Notes under the pieces: generated by a model
The model's database searches: none
The model's input: the letters and a program-made list of their open reading frames with translations, nothing else
Told to the model about the DNA's origin: nothing
Assembly (NCBI GenBank): GCA_003650445.1
Contig: QMQE01000052.1
Coordinates: forward strand, 1 to 14,255
Direction of reading: 5' to 3'
Source: Acidobacteriota bacterium
Lineage (GTDB): Bacteria; Acidobacteriota; Holophagae; Thermotomaculales; Thermotomaculaceae
DNA: 14,255 bases
Translations under genes and position numbers: made by a program
In this document: one piece after another, positions 6,370 to 14,206 of the stretch
How positions within the stretch are numbered: position 1 is the stretch's first letter
Layout: each line of letters begins with the position of its first letter

Positions 6370-7892
6370 AAGCAGAAGAAATCGGCAAGATTCTGGCGAA
6401 ACAGCTGGAGGGAGTCGGATCGGAGATTGACTTTGCAGAAGTTGGCACGGTGATCTCGGTTGGGGACGGTATCGCGAAGGTCTACGGGCTGGAAAAGGCG
6501 ATGGCCGGTGAGTTACTCCAGTTTGACAATGGTATGTATGCCATGGTGTTCAACCTTGAAGAGGATAGTGTAGGGATTGTGCTCTTCGGTGAATCAAGCC
6601 AGGTGAAGGAAGGCGATGAGATTCGTCGAACCAAACGAATTCTCAGTGTTCCTGTGGGCGAAAGCATGGTGGGCCGCGTTGTAAATCCCCTCGGGGAACC
6701 CATTGACGGTAAAGGTGTGGTTGAAAATAAAGGATTTTATCCCGTGGAAAGGATTGCTCCGGGAATTATTGACCGGCGTTCGGTGCATGAACCCCTTCAA
6801 ACGGGTTTGAAGGCGATTGACTCCATGATTCCCATCGGCCGGGGCCAGCGAGAGCTGATCATCGGTGACCGTCAGACGGGGAAAACAGCCGTGGCAATTG
6901 ATACGATTATCAATCAAAAAGAAGAAGATGTGATATGCGTTTATGTGGCGATTGGACAGAAACGATCAACAGTTGCCCAGGTTGTAAAGAAACTGGAAGA
7001 AATGGGCGCAATGGACTATACAATTGTCGTAGCTGCAACTGCTTCTGACCCTGCCCCGTTGCTTTTTCTGGCTCCGTACGCCGGATGTGCAATGGGAGAA
7101 TATTTTATGTATCAGGGAAAGCATGTTCTGGTCATTTATGATGATCTTTCCAAACATGCGGCATCTTATCGAGAAATATCTCTGCTGCTCAGGCGCCCGC
7201 CAGGCCGTGAAGCATATCCCGGTGATGTGTTTTACCTTCATTCACGCCTGCTGGAACGTGCCGCCAAGCTCAGTGATAAAAAGGGTGGCGGTTCCCTGAC
7301 TGCGCTTCCCATTATTGAGACCCAGGCCGGTGATGTGGCAGCGTATATTCCCACCAACGTGATTTCTATTACAGACGGCCAGATATACCTGGAAACAGAC
7401 CTGTTTCATTCCGGTGTCCGCCCTGCTGTAAACGTGGGATTGTCGGTATCCCGTGTCGGAGGTTCCGCTCAGATCAAGGCAATGAAAAAGATTGCCGGTA
7501 CCCTTCGATTGGATTTGGCACAGTATCGCGAATTGGCAGCTTTTGCCCAGTTCGGCAGTGATCTGGATCCAGCGACTCAAAAGCAGTTGACACGTGGCGC
7601 AAGACTGGTGGAAATCCTGAAGCAACCTCAATACAAGCCATTGGCTGTGAAGGAACAGATTGCGCTTCTCTTTGCCGGAACCAAAGGCTATATGGATGAC
7701 TTGGAGCTGGAACAGATTCGCGCTTTTGAGGAAGGCTTATATCCTTTCATTGAAAATCGATTCCCCGAGATTTTCGAACTCATTGAAAGCGAAAAGAAGT
7801 TGACCGACGCACTGGTCAAGAGCCTTGGGGAGGCTATTACGGAATACAAAAAGGATTTTCTGAGCGGAATGGGCAATGGCAGCAATTCATAA
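6360..7892 (+). CDS. atpA: F1Fo ATP synthase subunit alpha
   Basis: This 510-aa protein is the non-catalytic nucleotide-binding subunit of the F1 hexamer. The beta-barrel domain covers about 1-95. The Walker A motif is GDRQTGKT (169-176), and the Walker B strand HVLVIYDD lies at 255-262. The alpha/beta signature PAVNVGLSVS (355-364) leads into SRVGG, where R365 is the arginine finger that completes the catalytic site on beta. The C-terminal helical domain runs to 510. Length and motifs are those of an ordinary functional alpha subunit, and I see no damage. It overlaps delta by 10 nt and gamma by 17 nt. Confidence 0.98.
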   Translation: MALKAEEIGKILAKQLEGVGSEIDFAEVGTVISVGDGIAKVYGLEKAMAGELLQFDNGMYAMVFNLEEDSVGIVLFGESSQVKEGDEIRRTKRILSVPVGESMVGRVVNPLGEPIDGKGVVENKGFYPVERIAPGIIDRRSVHEPLQTGLKAIDSMIPIGRGQRELIIGDRQTGKTAVAIDTIINQKEEDVICVYVAIGQKRSTVAQVVKKLEEMGAMDYTIVVAATASDPAPLLFLAPYAGCAMGEYFMYQGKHVLVIYDDLSKHAASYREISLLLRRPPGREAYPGDVFYLHSRLLERAAKLSDKKGGGSLTALPIIETQAGDVAAYIPTNVISITDGQIYLETDLFHSGVRPAVNVGLSVSRVGGSAQIKAMKKIAGTLRLDLAQYRELAAFAQFGSDLDPATQKQLTRGARLVEILKQPQYKPLAVKEQIALLFAGTKGYMDDLELEQIRAFEEGLYPFIENRFPEIFELIESEKKLTDALVKSLGEAITEYKKDFLSGMGNGSNS

Positions 7893-8733
7893 TCTCAGGA
7901 GAAGAATCAAAAGCGTTCGGAATACCCGCCAGATTACCCGGGCCATGAAACTGGTTGCTGCGGCAAAGATGAAGCGGGCCCAGGAGAGGGTGTATCACGC
8001 AAGGCCGTATGCCAACAAATTACAGGATGTAATCCGCAGTGTGGGCAGCCGTCTGGAAATTGGCAAACATCCATTGCTTTTGAACCGTCCCGAAACGAAT
8101 ATCCGTCTCGTTGTCGTGTCAGCCGACCGGGGCCTTTGCGGCTCTTTCAATGCGGTTGTGTTCCGTCGTGTTTTTGAGCTGTTGGAGCAATGGCAGGATA
8201 AGAACATTGTCGTAGATTTTATTGGCAGAAAGGGGTTTGAGCATTTTCAAAATAAAGTGGACACAGTGGGCCGAAACTACAAGGATGTTTTCAGAAAATT
8301 TGATCCCACTGTGGGGGCGGGAATTGCGGCAGATCTGATGAATGACTTTGTTGCTGGAGAATGTGATGCCGTTTATGTGGTATATAACGAGTTCAAGTCT
8401 GTATTGCAGCAGAATTTAATTGTTGAACGGTTGCTTCCGCTGGTTGAACAGGACTTTTCGGGAAAAGAGGCGCTCATCCCTCACCTGTTCGAGCCATCGG
8501 CTGAGGAAGTGTTGCATGATCTTCTGCCGAGGTATGTGGAAACACAGATATTCCGGGTGCTCATTGAATCCAATGCGGCTGAGTTTGCCGCCAGGATGAC
8601 AGCCATGGAGGCAGCGACGAAGAATGCTACCGAAATGATAGACAAACTGACATTGCAAATGAACAAAATCAGACAGGCTGCAATTACGACTGAAATTATC
8701 GAAGTCGTCAGCGGCGGACAGATAAGTAATTAA
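7876..8733 (+). CDS. atpG: F1Fo ATP synthase subunit gamma
   Basis: This 285-aa protein is the central rotor shaft. The N-terminal coiled-coil helix is strongly conserved, from LRRRIKSVRNTRQITRAMK (7-25) through VAAAKMKRAQ (27-36). The Rossmann-like middle domain carries SADRGLCGSFN (82-92). The C-terminal helix ends ITTEIIEVVSGG (270-281), the family signature with Gly in place of the usual second Ala. The start lies 17 nt inside the alpha gene with only a weak ribosome binding site, so translational coupling is likely. An 18-nt gap with GGAGG separates it from beta. Confidence 0.97.
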   Translation: MAAIHNLRRRIKSVRNTRQITRAMKLVAAAKMKRAQERVYHARPYANKLQDVIRSVGSRLEIGKHPLLLNRPETNIRLVVVSADRGLCGSFNAVVFRRVFELLEQWQDKNIVVDFIGRKGFEHFQNKVDTVGRNYKDVFRKFDPTVGAGIAADLMNDFVAGECDAVYVVYNEFKSVLQQNLIVERLLPLVEQDFSGKEALIPHLFEPSAEEVLHDLLPRYVETQIFRVLIESNAAEFAARMTAMEAATKNATEMIDKLTLQMNKIRQAAITTEIIEVVSGGQISN

Positions 8734-8751
8734 ACCTTGGAGGAAAAAGGT

Positions 8752-10161
8752 ATGAATAAGGGGAAAGTAATCCAGGTCATCGGGCCGGTGATTGACGTCG
8801 AATTCGAAGGGGAACTTCCACCTATCTACAACGCGGTCAGGGTTCGCCACAAGGATGAAGAAACCGGAGTAGATCTGGACTTAATCGCAGAAATTGAACA
8901 ACACCTCGGTGAAAACCGGGTTCGGTGCGTATCCATGCAGCCGACAGATGGGCTGATTCGTGGTGTGGATGCTGAAGACACAGGGAAACCGATCACGATG
9001 CCGGTTGGGGATGCAACTCTGGGAAGAATTCTCAATGTTATCGGAGAACCGGTGGACGAAGTGGGGAAAGTGGAAGCAAAGGACCATTGGTCCATTCATC
9101 GGGAAGCGCCGAAGTTTAATGAACAGAATACAGAGACGGAGATGCTGGAAACCGGCATTAAGGTTATTGATCTCCTGGAGCCGTATTCCAAGGGTGGGAA
9201 AACCGGCCTTTTCGGAGGGGCGGGAGTTGGCAAGACTGTTTTAATCATGGAGTTGATTCACAATGTGGCGATGGAACACGGCGGATATTCTGTATTCGGC
9301 GGCGTTGGTGAACGGACACGTGAGGGAAATGATCTTTATTTTGAAATGAAAGATTCCGGTGTTTTAGAGAAGACATCCCTGGTATATGGCCAGATGACGG
9401 AACCCCCAGGTGCCCGGCTTCGGGTCGGTCTCTCCGCATTGACCGTTGCGGAATATTTCCGTGATGTCCAGAATCAGGACGTGTTGCTCTTCATCGACAA
9501 TATTTTCCGGTTTACTCAGGCAGGTTCAGAGGTTTCCGCACTACTGGGCCGGATGCCCTCCGCTGTGGGGTATCAGCCGACTCTGGCTACTGAAATGGGT
9601 GAGCTCCAGGAACGAATTACCTCCACCCGGAACGGTTCCATTACCTCGGTTCAGGCAATTTATGTTCCGGCGGATGACTATACCGATCCGGCTCCTGCCA
9701 CGACATTTGCCCACCTCGATGCCACAACCAACCTGTCCCGTCAAATTTCTGAGTTGGGCATTTACCCGGCGGTGGACCCGCTGGATTCGACGTCCAGAAT
9801 TCTGGACCCGGCAGTACTGGGTGAGGAGCATTACCAGACGGCTCGTTCCGTCCAGCTTGTTCTCCAGCGCTATAAAGACCTTCAGGACATTATTGCAATT
9901 CTGGGTATTGATGAGTTGTCGGAAGAAGACAGGATAGCTGTCAATCGTGCCCGTAAAATTCAGAAATTTCTATCCCAGCCATTCCATGTAGCAGAGCAGT
10001 TTACCGGAATTCCGGGGAAATATGTCAAACTTGAAGATACTATCCGCAGTTTCAAGGAATTGGTGGAAGGAAAGTATGATGACCTCCCGGAGCAGGCCTT
10101 CTATATGGTGGGAACCATTGAGGAAGCCATTGAAAAGGCAGCTCAGATGGCCAAGGGGTAA
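8752..10161 (+). CDS. atpD: F1Fo ATP synthase subunit beta
   Basis: This 469-aa protein is the catalytic subunit, which makes ATP from ADP and phosphate as gamma rotates. Walker A is GGAGVGKT (155-162), the catalytic Glu lies in GERTREG (E187), and Walker B is VLLFIDN (244-250). The DELSEED loop that contacts gamma is at 387-393. I start at the ATG at 8752 because GGAGG at 8739-8743 is 8 nt upstream. The TTG at 8737 would place that site inside the gene. Length is standard. The epsilon gene follows after 3 nt. Confidence 0.98.
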   Translation: MNKGKVIQVIGPVIDVEFEGELPPIYNAVRVRHKDEETGVDLDLIAEIEQHLGENRVRCVSMQPTDGLIRGVDAEDTGKPITMPVGDATLGRILNVIGEPVDEVGKVEAKDHWSIHREAPKFNEQNTETEMLETGIKVIDLLEPYSKGGKTGLFGGAGVGKTVLIMELIHNVAMEHGGYSVFGGVGERTREGNDLYFEMKDSGVLEKTSLVYGQMTEPPGARLRVGLSALTVAEYFRDVQNQDVLLFIDNIFRFTQAGSEVSALLGRMPSAVGYQPTLATEMGELQERITSTRNGSITSVQAIYVPADDYTDPAPATTFAHLDATTNLSRQISELGIYPAVDPLDSTSRILDPAVLGEEHYQTARSVQLVLQRYKDLQDIIAILGIDELSEEDRIAVNRARKIQKFLSQPFHVAEQFTGIPGKYVKLEDTIRSFKELVEGKYDDLPEQAFYMVGTIEEAIEKAAQMAKG

Positions 10162-10164
10162 TGA

Positions 10165-10572
10165 ATGAGTGAAAGTATTGCTTTTGCACTGGTCAGTCCG
10201 GACAGAAGCCTTTTTGATGAACAAGTTCAGGAAGTGACAATTCCTGCGGAAACGGGTGAGATGCAGGCGCTTCCCCTCCATACACCAACCATTGCCAAAC
10301 TGGGAGTGGGAGAGTTGAGCTGTACACTGACAAGTGGGGTGCGGAAGCGGGTTGTAGTTTCCGGTGGCTTTGTTGAAGTGCTTCCGGAAAAAGTGACAGT
10401 CCTGGTTCGTACCGCAGAATTACCGGAAGAAATTGACACAAAACGGGCAGAGGAGGCGTTGAAACGTGCGGAGAAGATGCTTCTTCACCCGGATGATGAT
10501 ACCGATGTTCAACGGGCGATGCTGGCGTTTGCCCGTGCTTCAGTACGGTTAAAAGTTGCGCGGCACCTGTGA
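10165..10572 (+). CDS. atpC: F1Fo ATP synthase subunit epsilon
   Basis: This 135-aa protein is the epsilon subunit, which sits at the foot of gamma, contacts the c ring and can inhibit ATP hydrolysis. The N-terminal beta sandwich (1-85) shows the family pattern SPDRSLFDE (11-19), then an LPLHTP motif (36-41) where typical sequences have LPxHAP, and GELSC (49-53). Residues 88-135 form the two-helix C-terminal domain, rich in Glu, Arg and Ala, so the inhibitory helices are present. It ends the ATP synthase set. The next gene starts 17 nt inside it. Confidence 0.95.
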   Translation: MSESIAFALVSPDRSLFDEQVQEVTIPAETGEMQALPLHTPTIAKLGVGELSCTLTSGVRKRVVVSGGFVEVLPEKVTVLVRTAELPEEIDTKRAEEALKRAEKMLLHPDDDTDVQRAMLAFARASVRLKVARHL

Positions 10573-11284
10573 TTTTGAGTTAGAATCGAGTTCTGTTTTC
10601 GGATTAAAGCTGGTACAGCCGGCAAGGGGATATCGATACTCTGTCGATGCCTTCTTGCTGGCTTTTTTTGCCTCTCGGTTTCAAAGTGGCAATGTTGTGG
10701 AATTTGGTTGTGGCTGCGGGATTATTTCTTTGTTGATGGCAAAAACGGTTTCATCATTCAAGTCGTATGAGCTCTTTGAGATTCAAAGAGGCCTTTGTGC
10801 CTGTGCGACTCAAAATATCAGTCAAAATCCAATGCCGGGCCGTGAGTTAGTCGTCCGCTGTGAAGACCTGCGTTTCGCAATTCCATCCCGCAAGGCCGGC
10901 CTGGTGGTTTGTAATCCCCCGTTTCGAAGCCCGGATTCCGGGCGGATTTCACGAAATCATCAGCGGGCGGTGGCGAGAAACTGGTTTTTTTTGCCGCCCC
11001 TTGAACTTTTCACGGCCTTTCTGCGGATGCGGACGGATAACAATAGTGGGCTTTGTATGGTATTGCCCTTCAAAAACTTCAGCCACTGGCAGGGGGTTGC
11101 AGAAAAAACCGGACTATTTGCCAGCCATCTGACCTATGTCCATTCTTTTGAAAACAGGGAGGCTGCCCTTGTCCTGGTGCGCTTTGGCAGTGAGAGAGGC
11201 AAACCATCGGTGAGCCGACTTATTCTTTATGAACTGGATGGCACGTACACCAAAATTGCCCGGGAAATTATGGGTTTCATCTGA
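10556..11284 (+). CDS. TrmN6-like tRNA/nucleic acid adenine-N6 methyltransferase
   Basis: This 242-aa SAM-dependent methyltransferase resembles TrmN6 (YfiC), which methylates N6 of A37 in tRNA1(Val). The N-terminal QPARGYRYSVDAFLLAFFA (21-39) is the family entry motif. Motif I is VEFGCGCGI (48-56), and NPPF (120-123) is the catalytic signature of N6-adenine and N5-glutamine methyltransferases. The ending, LDGTYTKIAREIMG (227-240), also fits this family. The start is a TTG, and an in-frame TAA at 10550-10552 rules out anything further upstream. The expected N-terminal motif begins about 20 residues in, so little if anything is missing. The start lies inside the epsilon gene, suggesting translation coupled to the ATP synthase operon. 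The exact substrate is uncertain, since close relatives are often annotated only as tRNA1(Val)-type. Confidence 0.8.
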   Translation: MRGTCDFELESSSVFGLKLVQPARGYRYSVDAFLLAFFASRFQSGNVVEFGCGCGIISLLMAKTVSSFKSYELFEIQRGLCACATQNISQNPMPGRELVVRCEDLRFAIPSRKAGLVVCNPPFRSPDSGRISRNHQRAVARNWFFLPPLELFTAFLRMRTDNNSGLCMVLPFKNFSHWQGVAEKTGLFASHLTYVHSFENREAALVLVRFGSERGKPSVSRLILYELDGTYTKIAREIMGFI

Positions 11285-11296
11285 TAGAATAGAGCC

Positions 11297-11902
11297 ATGG
11301 GATTCTTGAAGGGTTCACTTGGCATTAAAAGATATTTCATTGAAAATCCGGATGCTTTCAGAGAGGGCCGGGAAAAGGTCGTGGAGCGCATGCTCCGGTA
11401 CCAATTCCGCTCCATAGAAGGCGCTGCTGTAGAAGAAGCGGTGGGCTGGGTGTCACCCTTCCGTTCTTATGATTCAAAGATCAAAGTTGAAGATACCTTC
11501 CTTGACAGCAATATTTTTCTTGCTATGCGTGTTGACCGGAAAGTCGTTCCGAGACTGCTTCTGGACAGCAAGGTAAATCAGAAGCTGGATTCAGGGGCTG
11601 TAGTCGTCAAAGGGAAACAGGAACTGAAACAATTGAAAGAGAACATGCGTCAAGAGCTCTTGCTGAAAGCTTTGCCGGAGCCCCGAATAATCGAAGGGGT
11701 TATTGACCTGCCCCATGCAACCTTGTATCTCAACACTGCCAGTCACAGGGCGAGTGGATTGTTTCTGTCCCTCTTTGAAAAAACATTTGATGTTCTTCCC
11801 GCACACATAGACCCTACGGGGTTTGCCTTTCTTACCTTGAAAGAGGATTCGAAATTGCAGGCCCTGTCTGACACTGAGGAGAGTTGTTTCCATGATATCT
11901 GA
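11297..11902 (+). CDS. RdgC-like protein, N-terminal part
   Basis: This 201-aa protein resembles the N-terminal two thirds of RdgC, a ring-shaped DNA-binding protein that limits RecA activity in Proteobacteria. It begins MGFLKGS, which I recall from RdgC-type proteins of deltaproteobacterial lineages. It also has VGWVSPF (49-55), like the GWV-P motif of E. coli RdgC, and a KQELKQLKENMRQELLLKALP stretch (107-127) like the family's helical segment. ATLYLNTASHRASGLFLSLFEKTF (141-164) matches the strand-helix region of the family. It is about 100 residues shorter than E. coli RdgC (about 303 aa), and the missing C-terminal portion appears to be encoded by the next gene, which overlaps by 11 nt. 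Identification is from remembered family features, not a search. Confidence 0.7.
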   Translation: MGFLKGSLGIKRYFIENPDAFREGREKVVERMLRYQFRSIEGAAVEEAVGWVSPFRSYDSKIKVEDTFLDSNIFLAMRVDRKVVPRLLLDSKVNQKLDSGAVVVKGKQELKQLKENMRQELLLKALPEPRIIEGVIDLPHATLYLNTASHRASGLFLSLFEKTFDVLPAHIDPTGFAFLTLKEDSKLQALSDTEESCFHDI

Positions 11903-12398
11903 TTTTTCAGTCCCGGAATTTATTTTCAGGGAATTCCTGCTCTGGCTGCTGGTTCAGTCGGAAATTAATGACGGTAGTTTTGAGCTTGGTGGTGAATTCA
12001 TCTCCTTTCGGGTTGAAGACCAGTTAAAACTGGAAGGAGAGGGTGATGTTCGCCAGACAGATTTGAAAAAAGGTGTGCCCTCCATATCCAGAGAGGCAAG
12101 AAGCGCTTTGATTAACGGAAAACTTCCAACACGAATGAGGGTTCGCCTGGTGGTAGGTGGTGATGAATACATCTTTGTGCTGGACTCAAAACTAATGGAA
12201 ATTCGAGGGCTGAAGATGCCGGTTGTTCCGTTGAGTGAAGCTGAATTGAGAATGGAACAACGGATTTTCCACCTTTCCCAGGTTTATCGGATGCTTGAGT
12301 TATTGTTCAACCAATTTGCCGTTCTCCGTCTTGACTCCGACAAATGGGCGGTGCAGGTGAAAGAAATCAATCAATGGCTTCAAGAAAAACCTTCCTGA
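11892..12398 (+). CDS. probable RdgC C-terminal part as a separate protein
   Basis: This 168-aa soluble protein is not one I can name with certainty. Its layout tracks the last third of E. coli RdgC: an EFLLWLLVQSE helix (14-24), a Glu-rich strand region, then SREARSALINGKLPTRMRVRL (66-86), followed by FVLDSKLMEIRGLKMP (95-110) and a closing helical segment (119-147). In RdgC the corresponding stretches read in the same order, with an EAGK turn, a strand pair and a helical tail. It lies in the +1 frame relative to the preceding gene and starts within its last codons (ATGATATCTGA). Its frame is open back only to 11841, so the N-terminal RdgC domain is not encoded in this frame. The most likely product is a partner subunit of the upstream protein. 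Confidence 0.6.
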   Translation: MISDFSVPEFIFREFLLWLLVQSEINDGSFELGGEFISFRVEDQLKLEGEGDVRQTDLKKGVPSISREARSALINGKLPTRMRVRLVVGGDEYIFVLDSKLMEIRGLKMPVVPLSEAELRMEQRIFHLSQVYRMLELLFNQFAVLRLDSDKWAVQVKEINQWLQEKPS

Positions 12399-14176
12399 TT
12401 TGTTTTCTGCTGTTTTCAATCGCGGCTACGGCAGCTACCAGATTTGTCGAACAGAGAGGGAAGGTTCGGGCATATGCCTTGATTTCCAGATCCAGGGGAA
12501 TCAGGCTCCAGCTGGTTGCCGTACAGGGCAGGGTTAAATTCTCCGATTCTCTCCATTGGCTGTCCGAGCGATCTCAGAGGAAATTGCGCCGAAAATTTCC
12601 CACAAGAAAAATCACGATTTCGTATGGAAGCTTAAACTCAAGGGCAAAAAAGATTCTAATGAATAAAGCTTTTCCCAAAGATTCATTCAGAAGGGGAGTT
12701 TACCGTCACAAGGTTGTTTATCGGGGAGCAGAAACCTTCTGGCGGCTCGGCGAGTGGTTTACAGGTAACGGGGCCAATTACCGTGCAATCATGAAAATGA
12801 ACCGGATAAAGTCATCCACATTGAAATTAGGTGCCTGGATTTCGATACCGAAACAGTTGCTGTTACCGGCTTTTCTGCCTCAGGAGCGCCCTTTGTCAAA
12901 GCCGGTTTTGGGCAAACCGAAACCAGAGCCACTTCAGCCTGTTTCCAGAACAACGGCAAACCCGGTCCCCGTTTCGAAGCTTGGCTCAAAAATTACGGAA
13001 TTGAGTCCGGATGCAAAGCGGTTTCACCTGAAGTACGGAAAAGATAAAGAAGGGGCGTATGCGGTGTATCGGCTGGCAAAGGGGGAGGCTCTTTACTCTT
13101 CCGTTGTGGTGAGGTTTACCGGGCGGTTGGACGCGGATGCAGTTCATGAGCTGGTTCGTATTATTGTAAAACGGAATAAAATCCCGGATGTCACAGACAT
13201 GAAAGTGGGGTATCCTGTTAAAATCCCGATGGAATATTTGCTTCCTGAATTCCTTCCGAGAACGACAAAAGCATTCAAAGAATACCAGGAGGAATTAAAG
13301 GAAACGGAAAAAGCGGCTCAGGAAACCCGTATCGGAACTGCGACTCATCTGAATGGCGTGTATCTGATTCTCGACTCCGGGCATGGCGGCCGGGATACGG
13401 GAGCCAAATATAACGGTGCATGGGAAGACGATTATATGTACGACATTATTTGTCGGATCAAGAGGATTATAGAGAAGGAAACAAAGGGACACGTGTTGCC
13501 CACAACCTTTGACAAGAGTAGCCGGTACACCCCAATTGATAAAAAAAACCTGCACATGGACCGGGATGAATATCTGCGGACGACGCCAATGTTCCCGCTG
13601 AATTCAAAATATGTTACCTCGGTCGGGGTGCATCTTCGCTGGTATTTTGCAAATTACCAGTACGAACGATTGAAAAAAACCGGTGTCCCCGGCACAAATA
13701 TTGTTTTTATCAGTTTCCATTCTGATGCCCTCTATCACAAAGTGACGGGGACTATGGTGTACATCCCTTCCGCCTCACGGAAGCTGTTCCGTTCCCACGT
13801 CATGATGAAAAGTGGGAAGTACAAACCTTATCTGGAGTACCGTTCCCATCCCATGTACAAGTTCAGCCGGAAGAAAGTTCAGGTAGCGGAGGGCCTGTCC
13901 CGTAAATTTGCCAGGGTTTTAATTGCTCAGCTGAAGGCAAAGGGAATACCCACCCATAAGGAAAAGGCAATTCGCTCCTACATTTTTCGTTCCCGGCGCT
14001 CCCGGCCTTTTGTCCCTGCGGTGGTAAGGTATTCAAAAATGCCCCTTCGTTGTCTCATTGAAGTGGCAAACTTGAAAAACAAAGGGGATGCAGCCAATGT
14101 CCGGGACCCGAAATTCCGCGAAAAATATGCTCATGCATTTGTACAGGCACTGATTCAATTCTATGGTGGTTCTTAA
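12374..14176 (+). CDS. secreted LysM / N-acetylmuramoyl-L-alanine amidase
   Basis: This 600-aa protein cleaves the bond between MurNAc and the stem peptide in peptidoglycan. Residues 1-21 form a signal peptide (MASRKTF, a hydrophobic core, then AATAA). A basic region of about 85 residues with no recognised domain follows. A LysM-like module occupies about 110-160 and a more divergent one about 225-290. They are separated by a Pro-rich linker (165-200). The zinc amidase domain (Amidase_3 type) starts near 327 with LILDSGHGGRDTGA (331-344). Candidate zinc ligands are H337, E351 and H449, and the catalytic Glu is E563 in LIEVANLKNKGD (561-572). The ligand spacings are larger than in minimal amidases, pointing to insertions. 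I chose the ATG at 12374 over 12344 because it puts the signal peptide at the very N-terminus. It overlaps the previous gene by 25 nt. Confidence 0.88.
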   Translation: MASRKTFLICFLLFSIAATAATRFVEQRGKVRAYALISRSRGIRLQLVAVQGRVKFSDSLHWLSERSQRKLRRKFPTRKITISYGSLNSRAKKILMNKAFPKDSFRRGVYRHKVVYRGAETFWRLGEWFTGNGANYRAIMKMNRIKSSTLKLGAWISIPKQLLLPAFLPQERPLSKPVLGKPKPEPLQPVSRTTANPVPVSKLGSKITELSPDAKRFHLKYGKDKEGAYAVYRLAKGEALYSSVVVRFTGRLDADAVHELVRIIVKRNKIPDVTDMKVGYPVKIPMEYLLPEFLPRTTKAFKEYQEELKETEKAAQETRIGTATHLNGVYLILDSGHGGRDTGAKYNGAWEDDYMYDIICRIKRIIEKETKGHVLPTTFDKSSRYTPIDKKNLHMDRDEYLRTTPMFPLNSKYVTSVGVHLRWYFANYQYERLKKTGVPGTNIVFISFHSDALYHKVTGTMVYIPSASRKLFRSHVMMKSGKYKPYLEYRSHPMYKFSRKKVQVAEGLSRKFARVLIAQLKAKGIPTHKEKAIRSYIFRSRRSRPFVPAVVRYSKMPLRCLIEVANLKNKGDAANVRDPKFREKYAHAFVQALIQFYGGS

Positions 14177-14206
14177 GTTTGATTGGCGCTATCGTGCCAG
14201 TCAAAC
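14177..14206 (+). terminator. strong hairpin just after the amidase stop codon
   Basis: GTTTGATTGGC (14177-14187) pairs with GCCAGTCAAAC (14196-14206) over 11 positions, ten Watson-Crick and one G-U. Two more pairs (one wobble) close a TATC tetraloop, giving a 13-bp stem. It begins at the base after the TAA. No T-run follows, so it is not a classical intrinsic terminator. It could stop transcription with a factor, protect the 3' end or act as an operator for the next gene. Confidence 0.5.

Noticed and set aside
8737..8751. TTG start for ATP synthase beta
   Set aside because: The codons overlap the GGAGG ribosome binding site, and the ATG at 8752 gives the usual N-terminus for the family.
9446..9937. 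Plus-strand 163-codon open frame inside the beta subunit gene, and similar frames at 1612-2001 and 1976-2476
   Set aside because: They lie wholly inside well-supported genes in another frame, have Arg/Trp/Cys-rich compositions typical of shadow frames, and show no family motifs.
12344..12373. Upstream ATG start for the amidase
   Set aside because: It would put ten polar residues before the signal peptide. The ATG at 12374 gives a standard signal sequence, though its ribosome binding site is weak.
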